Assembly (NCBI GenBank): GCA_024644235.1 | Contig: JAHELJ010000001.1 | Span: 206,936-270,935 of the forward strand | Reading direction: 5' to 3' | Length of the DNA stretch: 64,000 nt | Source of the DNA: Lewinellaceae bacterium | Lineage (GTDB): Bacteria; Bacteroidota; Bacteroidia; Chitinophagales; Saprospiraceae | Part shown: in pieces, positions 35,453 to 44,500 of the stretch | How the letters are laid out: each line of letters opens with the position of its first letter | How positions within the stretch are numbered: position 1 is the stretch's first letter | The notes under the pieces: generated by a model | Database searches by the model: none | Seen by the model: the letters and a program-made list of their open reading frames with translations, nothing else | What the model was told of the DNA's origin: nothing | Position numbers and translations under genes: made by a program

Positions 35453-38263
35453 CTAGAAGTCAACCCGGGCGAAAACAGCAAAGTGATCTGATGCATATTT
35501 TCGATTCCAAGATCGAGTGATGACTTCGAACGAATTCACGAGAACATTGGGACTACAGAAAATGTAGTCGATGGGCTCTTTAGAATATTCTTCCTGGATC
35601 TCAAAGCTGCTTGATGTGCCTCTTGGCCCCTTTGGCTCGGTGGAAGAGAATAGCCGACCATCAGCCAAGGTACGCATCATATCAAATTGGGTCAGCTCCC
35701 GGTATGCATCGGAAGTTGGAATAGCATTGAAATCTCCCATTAGAACTATGGGTTTATCACTATCACCAGCGATTGCAGCAATTTGTCTTTTTATAAGACG
35801 AGCACTTTCCGTACGGGCTTGTTCGCCCCGGTGGTCGAAATGAGTGTTGAAAACGAAGAATTCACGATTCGATTTACGTGCTCGGAATTTTCCCCATGTC
35901 ACCATTCTCGGAAGTGAAGCATCCCATCCCTGCGAAGGACGATCCGGACTTTCACTCAGCCAGAAATGACCATGATCCAGCAATTTCCAGACTTTATGTC
36001 TGTAAAAGATCGGTACGTATTCGCCTTCTGATTTGCCATCCTCTCTACCCACACCGATCCATCGATATCCTGTCAGGGAATTAGCTAACTCTTCACACTG
36101 ATGCTCCAATGCTTCCTGTAAACCAAGGAATGCAGGATCGTAGTCTTTGATGATCTCGGTCACATGGTTTCGTCTGGCAGCCCAACTGTGTTCGCCGTCG
36201 GCAGGATTGTCATAGCGTATATTAAAAGTCATCACCGGAATTCCACTAGATATCTTTGCTTCTGACCGGTTTATCCAGTTCCATCGGCCGCTGGCGGTCT
36301 CAATTAGCTCCATCCGGTCATGATGAAGAATAAATCGGTTATCGATAAGCACCTCCAGGGCATTTGCCACTTTAAGCATGTAATCGTTTTTTGAAGGGTA
36401 AAGTTCGGTCACCGATTTTCTATTGTCTCCTGGTTGTCTTTCTTTCAAAGCGAAAGGGATAAAAAGTCCTCTGAAATTATCGATTTCACCATTGCCTCCA
36501 GCCATGTTTTCGCGAAGGGAGTAGGGAACATAAGTTGCCAGAGGCACCAATATCTCGACATTACGAATTCCGCCGAGTTCATTTCCAAGTACATCGACCT
36601 GAGGTACCAGACTTGGAAAAGGATCACCAAGATCCGGAGGTTGTTTTGAGATGATCCCTTCGGACCATTTCAATCCGTAATCTGCCCGGTAAGCGACGTG
36701 CGCAACTTTAGCTGGATTGAAGCCCGGAATGCTGGGATAGCTGACATCTGCTACCGGCACCAGTTCCTGGTTGGATAATTTCGGATACTGACTGGCAGGA
36801 GGGGCCAGATCGCTTTCTGTCCACTGAATCAGACATTGAAGGAGTGCCCGAAAGTTTGGTTTGAAGTTTAAAGGGTTTCCCTTAAAAACCACTTCAGGGG
36901 CGGCTTGCTGATCTGGTGCAGGACTCACGAAATGTTGTGCACTGGCCAGGTGATAAATTCGTTCATTGGGTGGCAATGACCAATCCGATTTACCATCTAT
37001 AGAGGTGTGAATAAGACTGGCAGCCCTACCATAATACTCATAGCCGGTATTTATGTAGAAAACTCGAGGAGGCAAACTCGTCTGAGATAAAAGTCCATCC
37101 GTAACACCGGTGGCAAGATCGGTCTGCTCGCTGCTGGTAAATGGAAAAATATCCGTTGGGTAAAAAAAAGCCGAATAGCGGTGTGCGTCTCGTGAAGGTT
37201 GGGCAAACCGGTGGTTGAAACTACCTCTTCCTGCCCCGGCTGTCATGATCATCATGCCATCGTAAGCTTGGCGTCCTCCTTCATCAACATTGAAATTTTG
37301 ATAAAGAAAGGTGCGGAGGAAACGTCCGGTTTGAGAAACCCCGGCAGCAATTCCATGGGTAACAGGAAATGGACATGTGTCATCGTACTTAGCATAGGAA
37401 ATGATATCACGGATGGCAGCCATTCCCAGACCCACTACTGGAGGATCTACCGAATGATATACCAGTTCATAGATATATCCGGGCTGAAATCCTTCTTCGC
37501 TATAGATCCACCGTTCGTTTTGATCTAATTCTCCATCCGTCTTTTTTCCAAACTGCCATTTTGTGCGTTCGACACGGTGGCGGGTGCTGTCCCGGCCTGA
37601 TCGATATGTAAGTACATGGATGTCAGAATCTGGCTCATAGGGAGGATATCCGATCTGAGCCCGGTGCCCCAGCTTTAGGTTGTTGGTGAGTTCATCCACC
37701 ACCCAATCACTTCTCACCAATCCGATGATTGGTGTGCCCTCCGGGTACTTCGCCGTGGTGGTGTAAAAGTTGAGTAGGTCCGGTGTTTCAGGAACATCAA
37801 ATTGCCATCCTATCCAAATGAAGGTGATTCCCTGGTTGAGGAAATACCCATCGCCAAAAGGTTCAGCATTATCTGCTGATAGTACACGGCCTTGTCCTTG
37901 CAGGAAGTAATTTAGAGAGAACTTACCGCCCCTATTGCTGACCTCTACTACCGCAGTTTTTGCCTTGGTTGGATCCAATGGTCTCAATACCTCAAAATCA
38001 GCATGAGCCTCTACCAGGCCTTGAGAATTTTTGGCAGCATATTGAATGTCTGCAATTTGCAGGTTTGCTGCATTATCGGGGTCAAATAGAAAATATATCG
38101 TGCCCTGAATCAGCTCATAGGCTCCGGCATCGCCCCATATCTTTCCTTCAAGGATGGTGTCTTGATGGTGTATGCTTAGGTGCGATACACGAGCTTGGGC
38201 GAGGGAAATGGTGAGTACAGGTATGACAAATACCTCAACCAATAATTTGCAGAAATTTCTCAT
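35453..38263 (-). CDS. Secreted fusion: alpha/beta hydrolase (Abhydrolase_10-like) plus endonuclease/exonuclease/phosphatase domain
   Basis: A 936-residue exported protein with a signal peptide in its first 24 residues (MRNFCKLLVEVFVIPVLTIS). Residues ~25-640 are an Abhydrolase_10-type hydrolase with the nucleophile elbow GVSQTGRFLR. After a short linker, residues ~655-936 form a complete EEP (DNase I-like) domain. Its motifs are VMTFNIRYDN, LGLQEAL, NTHFDHRG, LMGDFNAIP, PIDYIFCS and ASDHFAV, so both active sites look intact. Such EEP proteins are normally separate secreted enzymes of ~280 residues. ATG at 38263 is preferred because the frame start at 38317 overlaps the upstream gene. Substrates unknown. 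Confidence 0.85.
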   Translation of the reverse strand: MRNFCKLLVEVFVIPVLTISLAQARVSHLSIHHQDTILEGKIWGDAGAYELIQGTIYFLFDPDNAANLQIADIQYAAKNSQGLVEAHADFEVLRPLDPTKAKTAVVEVSNRGGKFSLNYFLQGQGRVLSADNAEPFGDGYFLNQGITFIWIGWQFDVPETPDLLNFYTTTAKYPEGTPIIGLVRSDWVVDELTNNLKLGHRAQIGYPPYEPDSDIHVLTYRSGRDSTRHRVERTKWQFGKKTDGELDQNERWIYSEEGFQPGYIYELVYHSVDPPVVGLGMAAIRDIISYAKYDDTCPFPVTHGIAAGVSQTGRFLRTFLYQNFNVDEGGRQAYDGMMIMTAGAGRGSFNHRFAQPSRDAHRYSAFFYPTDIFPFTSSEQTDLATGVTDGLLSQTSLPPRVFYINTGYEYYGRAASLIHTSIDGKSDWSLPPNERIYHLASAQHFVSPAPDQQAAPEVVFKGNPLNFKPNFRALLQCLIQWTESDLAPPASQYPKLSNQELVPVADVSYPSIPGFNPAKVAHVAYRADYGLKWSEGIISKQPPDLGDPFPSLVPQVDVLGNELGGIRNVEILVPLATYVPYSLRENMAGGNGEIDNFRGLFIPFALKERQPGDNRKSVTELYPSKNDYMLKVANALEVLIDNRFILHHDRMELIETASGRWNWINRSEAKISSGIPVMTFNIRYDNPADGEHSWAARRNHVTEIIKDYDPAFLGLQEALEHQCEELANSLTGYRWIGVGREDGKSEGEYVPIFYRHKVWKLLDHGHFWLSESPDRPSQGWDASLPRMVTWGKFRARKSNREFFVFNTHFDHRGEQARTESARLIKRQIAAIAGDSDKPIVLMGDFNAIPTSDAYRELTQFDMMRTLADGRLFSSTEPKGPRGTSSSFEIQEEYSKEPIDYIFCSPNVLVNSFEVITRSWNRKYASDHFAVFARVDF

Positions 38264-38282
38264 GGCACGAAAAATAGAAAAA

Positions 38283-39197
38283 TTAGGAAGCAGAAGGATC
38301 GGCTTCAGATGTTTCAAAATTATTGATGAAAATTCTCACCGCCGGATATAAAAGAATAACAGATCCCAATACGGCATACAGAGGGATTTCTTCAGGTCCC
38401 AGGGCATCCAGATTTAGCTCTTCTTCCGGTATGAAGAACGCCAGGGTGACCATAATTGCATTGTTGATGAAGTGGACAAAAATGGGATACCAAAGATTCT
38501 TGGTCCAAAGAAATAGATAACCTAGGAGCAGGCCCAGCAGAAATCTCGGTACAAAGCCTTCAAATTGCAGATGAATGGCGCTAAAAAGAACGGCGCTTAA
38601 CCAAACACTCCAATGCGGATTCTTGAAGAATCGATAACCATACTGCTGAATCACGCCTCTGAACACCAGTTCTTCGCCAAGAGCTGGTAGGATAGCAATC
38701 AACAGAATATTGATGATCCACTCCGACAGGGAATCCATTCGGATAAGTGAGATCAGAGTTTCATTAGCTTCAGCTTCGAGTGAACGCATCCATTCTGGCA
38801 ACGGCAATTGCTGATTCCATTCGTAGGTGTATTGGATGACAGGAATACTAAGGAGCAGTAATATGGTGGCAGCACCAATTCCAGCAACGGGGATCTTTTT
38901 ATGCAGGGTGTAGAAGTCGATCATACCCGATTTAAACACCATCCAGCCAAATAATAAAGCAGGTAAGAGGAAACTGAAGAGATGCATAATGAGCAACGAG
39001 AGCTTTACCAATGAAAGATTGCTTCTTATCGACTCAGCATTTTTCATGATCTCATTGGCCTCCAAACCGGCGAGCTGCAGTATTCCTGTGTTGAAGAATG
39101 AACCAATAATCATCGAGAGGAATAGGATGATGAAGAAGAGCAGGAGCTCTCTGAAGGTGGATCTACGTGGTGTGGGTCGAGATAATGGTTCTTCCAA
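38283..39197 (-). CDS. CPBP family intramembrane metalloprotease
   Basis: A 304-residue integral membrane protein with about eight helices and the CPBP (CAAX protease/bacteriocin-processing, Abi) motifs: GEELVFRG (Glu-Glu-x-x-x-Arg), LFSAIHLQ and FVHFINNA. These place it in the Rce1-like glutamate intramembrane protease family. Substrate unknown; members process prenylated proteins or peptides, or serve immunity. The TTG at 39197 is used because no ATG precedes the first helix; start confidence is low. Upstream of the fusion gene by 19 bases and divergent from pdxJ. Confidence 0.85.
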   Translation of the reverse strand: MEEPLSRPTPRRSTFRELLLFFIILFLSMIIGSFFNTGILQLAGLEANEIMKNAESIRSNLSLVKLSLLIMHLFSFLLPALLFGWMVFKSGMIDFYTLHKKIPVAGIGAATILLLLSIPVIQYTYEWNQQLPLPEWMRSLEAEANETLISLIRMDSLSEWIINILLIAILPALGEELVFRGVIQQYGYRFFKNPHWSVWLSAVLFSAIHLQFEGFVPRFLLGLLLGYLFLWTKNLWYPIFVHFINNAIMVTLAFFIPEEELNLDALGPEEIPLYAVLGSVILLYPAVRIFINNFETSEADPSAS

Positions 39198-39214
39198 AAT
39201 TGTACTTTCGTCCT

Positions 39215-39931
39215 GTGACTCGTTTGAGTGTAAATATCAACAAAGTTGCCTTAATCCGTAACTCACGGGGTGGCAACCTCCCTGATCTTATTCAGGTGGC
39301 AAAGGACTGTGAAAGTTTCGGTGCTCAGGGGATCACGGTACATCCCAGGCCGGATCAACGACATATTCGTTATGATGATATTCCCAAGTTAAAAGAGGTA
39401 GTCACTACTGAGCTCAATATCGAAGGCAATCCCACTGAGACTTTTCTCCAGTTGGTGCTAGAGCATCTGCCCGATCAAGTGACCCTCGTCCCGGATGCTC
39501 CCGATGCACTTACCTCGGATGCAGGTTGGGATACGAATGGACAATCGGAATTTCTGAAAGAAGTTATTGCCAGATTACATGCTATGTACATACGGGTTTC
39601 TCTCTTTGTCGATCCAGATCCTGAGATGGTTTCTGGTGCAAAGGAAGTAGGAGCAGATCGAATCGAATTTTATACCGGAGAATTTGCGAAAGCCTTCGAT
39701 AAAAATGCCGAAGAGGCGATCCGATTACACGTGGAAGCAGCCAGAGTAGCAAATGACCTACACCTGGGCATCAATGCTGGGCACGATCTTAATTTGAAGA
39801 ATCTGCGATACTATAAAGAAAGCATTTCACACCTGCTGGAGGTTTCGATCGGTCATGCCTTAATATCAGATGCCTTATATTACGGTTTGCAAAACGCAAT
39901 TCAAATGTACTTGTACCAGTTGCGTGAGTAG
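39215..39931 (+). CDS. pdxJ: Pyridoxine 5'-phosphate synthase
   Basis: Condenses 1-deoxyxylulose-5-phosphate with 3-amino-2-oxopropyl phosphate to make pyridoxine 5'-phosphate (the DXP-dependent vitamin B6 pathway). 238 residues, like the 243-residue E. coli enzyme. Diagnostic segments are LSVNINKVALIRNSRGGNLP, GITVHPRPDQRHIRYDD, NIEGNPTE, TLVPDAPDALTSDAGWD, RIEFYTGEFAKAF and HLGINAGHDLNLKNL. The GTG at 39215 gives the family N-terminus; the ATG at 39185 and an upstream GTG at 39167 would add residues and run into the divergent CPBP gene. Confidence 0.95.
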   Translation: MTRLSVNINKVALIRNSRGGNLPDLIQVAKDCESFGAQGITVHPRPDQRHIRYDDIPKLKEVVTTELNIEGNPTETFLQLVLEHLPDQVTLVPDAPDALTSDAGWDTNGQSEFLKEVIARLHAMYIRVSLFVDPDPEMVSGAKEVGADRIEFYTGEFAKAFDKNAEEAIRLHVEAARVANDLHLGINAGHDLNLKNLRYYKESISHLLEVSIGHALISDALYYGLQNAIQMYLYQLRE

Positions 39932-39999
39932 ACGACTTGTTAAAATTTTTGTAAAAAAGTGGCTTTTGTTTACTTCGGTCGTCTTATACATGTTTAAAG

Positions 40000-40605
40000 A
40001 TGGTAACAATGACCAGGATGTCGGCAGTAAAAAAAGTAGATTTTCTCTCCCAGGTTGAGGATTATGTGATGTCTTTGATGACAGACGAATGGAGTAGGGA
40101 TTTACACTACCACAACCTGCGTCATACAGTCCAGGTCGTTAATGCCAGCCGGGAAATCTGTCTTGCCCTACGCGTCATACCGTCAGAAATCGAAATAGTA
40201 GAATTGGCAGCATGGTTTCACGATACCGGCTATCTTTCCAATCCTGAAAATCACGAGGAGGAGGGTGTCAAGATCGCTTGTGAATATCTGAAGGCAGTTG
40301 ATTATCCTGCACGCCAGATCCAAAAAGTAGCGAGTTGCATTCGTGCGACCAGGTGCCCACAGGAACCAAAGAATCTCCTGGAAAAAATTACCTGTGATGC
40401 AGATATGTATCACTTGTCTGCTTCCAATTATAAGGAGATGGCTGAACGATTGAGATTGGAGCGATACCAGATGGGTAAGAGCTATACCGATGAAGAATGG
40501 TTGGATGTCAATCGTCAGTTTTTCAAGAGTCATCGCTACTGGACCACTTATGGTAGAGACACCCTTGCAGAGCGAAAACAGGAGAACTTCCGCACCTACC
40601 TTTGA
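40000..40605 (+). CDS. HD-domain phosphohydrolase-like protein
   Basis: A 201-residue cytoplasmic protein with an HD superfamily core: YHNLRHTVQVVN (first His), AAWFHDTGYLSNPENHEE (His-Asp and the following histidine) and ITCDADMYHLS (final Asp). All metal ligands are present. Proteins of this kind are predicted metal-dependent phosphohydrolases, often for nucleotides; the substrate is unknown. Two further ATGs at 40009 and 40018 are possible starts. Convergent with the deacetylase-like gene. Confidence 0.85.
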   Translation: MVTMTRMSAVKKVDFLSQVEDYVMSLMTDEWSRDLHYHNLRHTVQVVNASREICLALRVIPSEIEIVELAAWFHDTGYLSNPENHEEEGVKIACEYLKAVDYPARQIQKVASCIRATRCPQEPKNLLEKITCDADMYHLSASNYKEMAERLRLERYQMGKSYTDEEWLDVNRQFFKSHRYWTTYGRDTLAERKQENFRTYL

Positions 40606-40619
40606 AAGGGTTCAAACAC

Positions 40620-41543
40620 TTAGAAAAAGATTTGCTGCGCCAATCGAAAAGTGTTGGCATGGGCGTCTATAATATCTCGAATCTGAGTCGAATAACCCCC
40701 GGCCATGGTTACAGCTACTGGAATTGAAGCTTGCTTGCATTGGCTCAGGACTATCCGGTCCCTCTCCTTACAACCCTCACGTGTCAATTGCAGTCTGCCT
40801 AACTTATCTGACTCGAGGACATCAACTCCTGCCAGGTAAAAAACCAACTTTGGCTTTATCTTCTCCAGAAGCTCCTCGAATACTCTTAACAAGATCGAGA
40901 GATATAGTTCATCGCCAGTACCATCTGCCAAACCAATGTCCAGATCGGATTGTTCCTTACGCAGGGGATAGTTGCTTTCTCCGTGCATGCTAAAGGTAAA
41001 AGCCCGAGGCTCTTTCCTGAAAATATGGGCCGTACCATCGCCTTGGTGTACGTCCAGATCAGCGATCAGAATCTGATCAAAGTCACCAGAATTAATGAGA
41101 TGGTTTGCTGCAATTGCCACGTCATTCAACACACAAAATCCACCTCCCCGGTCAGCATAGGCATGGTGGGTGCCGCCTGCGATATTAAGAGCAACTCCCG
41201 ATTCTACAGCGATATGGGCGCATTCCAAGGTGCCGCCTGCAATCACCCGTCCTCGTTCGATGAGCATTGGGGTGAGAGGAAATCCAATGGCCCGAATTTC
41301 TTTACGGGTTAGGCTTTGACTCAGGAGCTTTTTAAAGTATCCCTCATCATGTGTCTGCAAGATAATTTCATCGGTCAAGGGAGTTGGGGAAAAGAAATTC
41401 TCTTCACTGATCGTCCCTTCATGCAGTAGCTGCTGTGGCAGTAGCTCATATTTCTCCATGGGAAATCTATGCCCGGGAGGAAGCTGGTATTTATAGATGG
41501 GATCGTAAGCTACTTGCAACACTGAAATTGAATTGGAAGACAA
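40620..41543 (-). CDS. Histone-deacetylase-family amidohydrolase (acetylpolyamine amidohydrolase/AcuC-like)
   Basis: A 307-residue zinc deacetylase. The catalytic His pair is in GGTHHAYADRGGGFCVLND, the zinc ligands are in LIADLDVHQGDGTA (Asp and His) and LAGVDVLESD (Asp). The fold is complete. Bacterial members remove acetyl groups from polyamines, acyl-lysine or acetoin-related substrates; which one is unclear. It begins one base after the stop of the giant surface protein. The start is uncertain: TTG 41543 or GTG 41522. Confidence 0.9.
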   Translation of the reverse strand: MSSNSISVLQVAYDPIYKYQLPPGHRFPMEKYELLPQQLLHEGTISEENFFSPTPLTDEIILQTHDEGYFKKLLSQSLTRKEIRAIGFPLTPMLIERGRVIAGGTLECAHIAVESGVALNIAGGTHHAYADRGGGFCVLNDVAIAANHLINSGDFDQILIADLDVHQGDGTAHIFRKEPRAFTFSMHGESNYPLRKEQSDLDIGLADGTGDELYLSILLRVFEELLEKIKPKLVFYLAGVDVLESDKLGRLQLTREGCKERDRIVLSQCKQASIPVAVTMAGGYSTQIRDIIDAHANTFRLAQQIFF

Positions 41544-41544
41544 A

Positions 41545-44500
41545 TTAACGCAGAATATTTAGCCCACCGATATAGGTCTGTTGAAAACCTGCCTTGAATT
41601 GAACAATTACGCGATACATAAGAACCGATGGTGCAATCACATTGCTCAAAGTGGTTTTCAGATGAGGAATGGGCTCGTTAGGTGATAGATCGAAAATCTC
41701 CATAATGGTAGATCCCCGCCGGTCGAAGATCTGCAAGGATTTGATCTCTCGTACAATGTCTCTACCGTCGTAGATAATCCATTCGTCATTGATGTCGTCA
41801 CCATTTAAAGTGATAGCATTTGGGATATAAATGAGATTTCTGCCATCAACATAGACGGTGATATCTTCTTGGAAGAGGCAACCAGACAAGTCCCGAATCG
41901 AAAAGGTGTAAGTCTGTGTAAGCAATGGTTGCACCTCTATTGAAGTGCATGGTGCACAGAGCAGATCATTGGAGTTGGACCATGAGATTTGATAATCTGA
42001 CTCTTCATCTGTGCCTACCTCCAACGTGACGTTTTCACCCCGGTGGATAAAAGTGTCAGCCGGCAACGAAATTCCGAAGTCTTCCTGAACATTTGGCACC
42101 GTTTGATTATAAACACATCCAATGCCATCGGTCACTGTGATTGCAACGGAGTCTTTACCAGCTAGTTCAACAATTTGATTTGGTTTAACATCTTTACTAT
42201 CGATGTTGATCTGATATGGTCCGATACCACCAATGATTTCATTCAGCGTGATTGATGAATTCAATTGGCAAAGATTCGGTGGCATTAGGGAATAATTGAT
42301 CGCTGAGATCTCCTGCCTCTTCAGTACTATTGAATCAATAATCTCACACTGTCCTGATTCGATTCTATAGTAATATGTACCCTCTTGCAAGGACGGGCGT
42401 GACCATACTGCTAGATTTGATGAGTCAAGCCAGGAAAGCACTATCTCATCCTGGTCAGGAGCGTTTAAATCCAGAAAAATGGCACCTTCTTGATGGCAGT
42501 TGGGCTGGATCACTTCTGCAATCACATCGATTGTGCATTCAGGAGCAGAAAGGATTTCAATCGAATCAGAGATGTCACAACCAGCAGCGTCGGTGATTTC
42601 AAGAATATACCATCCGGGAGTCAGGTCAACCAAAGTCTGTGATGTCTCACCAGTATTCCAATGTATCTGGTACGGGTCCTGGCCTCCGCGGACATCCACA
42701 TCAATCCAGCCGTCTTGGGCGTCAACGGAGCTTTCGTTCCCGGTTGCGATGTCCAGTTGCAACGAATCTGGTTGCTTTATCTCAATCATGCCACTAGTAG
42801 TGCATCCTGCACCTGCTTCAATAGTTACATTGTATGTGCCTGCAGGGAGTTTAGACAGTGCCGATATATTTTGACCCGGATGGGTCTCCCACCTGTATAT
42901 AGGATTGTCTGGTGGCGTTGTCATCAGTATAGATATGGATCCCAGGCTGTCACCATAACATTGATTGTGGATTACTTCGGCCGACCAGTCGATATTGCAA
43001 AGTGCTGATTCTGCCAGGATGGAGTCAGAGGCCATGCATCCATTGGCATCGACTACTGTGACACCATATAGTCCGGGTTCGGCGACGAATACCGTCGAGT
43101 CAGTCTGACCAGAGGTCCATTGAATGTCATAAGGTGGAACCCCCCCAAGAATCTGGACAGAAAAGTAAAAGCCTTTATCGACGATTGTGTAAGAAGTACT
43201 AACCACGATTTCTTTTGTAGATGGGATTGTCAGCGTATCTAAATGGTGGCAGTTGGCGTCATCGATGATCTCGAGATGATATCTTCCCGCAGTGAGATTA
43301 CTAAGTGAGAAAGAATCTTCCTCGACTAGTTGTGTACCATGCTTCCAGGTGATCCTGTACGGAGCGGTTCCCCCTGCGATGTTTATCGAAGCTTTGCCAT
43401 CTTCTCCCGCATGGCAGCTGGGCTGATCGTACGCTACAGAAGTCACAACAGGTAAAGATTCCGGGAGATAATAAATTGTTTGAACCCTGCATTGCGAAGC
43501 GTTCGCGCTTCTCACCTCGATTTCATAGGTGGCGCTGGCTAGGTTGGTGAAATGATGGTCAGCAGAGAAAGTCTCGCCGCCATCTATTGAAAACTCAAGG
43601 TCATCACCGGATGCCAGGATCGACATACTGCCATCGGCAAGTTCACATCCGGGGCTTTCATGTCGGATTTCAGATATCTGTGGCATTTCCGGGGCAGCCA
43701 GTCTAGCTGATGACCGGGAAACACAGTTTTCAATCAGAACAAAGATGGGATAAGTGTCAGCAGCCAGATTTTCAAAAACGGACTCTGATTGCCAATGAAG
43801 GCTATCAATTGAGAATAAAGCTGTTTCCTCTTTGACATCTATGGAAACCTGACCATCGCTTACGCCACAATCGGAAGGGTTCTTGATTTCTATTTCGGGG
43901 ATGGATGGTGATGATATGGATGTATTATGACTAACCATGCAATCTTCCGCTTTTCCTTCCCGGACTTGAACTTGGTAGTTCCCTCCGGCAAGTCCGGTAA
44001 ATTGTGGTTCCTCTTGCCAGGGCATCTGCCCATGAAGCGCATATTCAAGATCAGTACCTTCGGCAATAATTTCAATCGATCCGTTTGGAGATTGGCAATC
44101 TGTGTCGTGTGTGATTTCAATTTCGTCAATCCTGGGCATGATCGGTTGACTAAGCTGAGTATTGGCAGTTGCGATACAGCCTTCCTGATTTTTTTCGCGA
44201 ACTATGATTGAATAAACGCCGCCTGCAAGGTTGGTGAAGATCTTACTCTGCTGCCAGGAGCTGCCGTTATCTATTGAATACTCAAGATCATCGCCATCAG
44301 CATGTACCAGTATTCTTCCATTCGCTACTGTACATCCTGATGGATCATGAGTTTCTAAATCTCGGATTTTTGGTGCTAATGGAGTCTGCAAGGTAACTTC
44401 GGAACTGACCAGGCAGTTTATGGTTTCTTTAATTCTAACCTGTGGATTGTAGATTCCTGGTCCCAGATTCGTAAAGACCTTGCCACTTTGCCAGCTAAAC

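Noticed and set aside
40601..40616. Hairpin TTTGAA-AGGG-TTCAAA as a bidirectional terminator between the HD and deacetylase genes
   Set aside because: Six A/T-rich pairs, overlaps a stop codon and has no T run on either strand.
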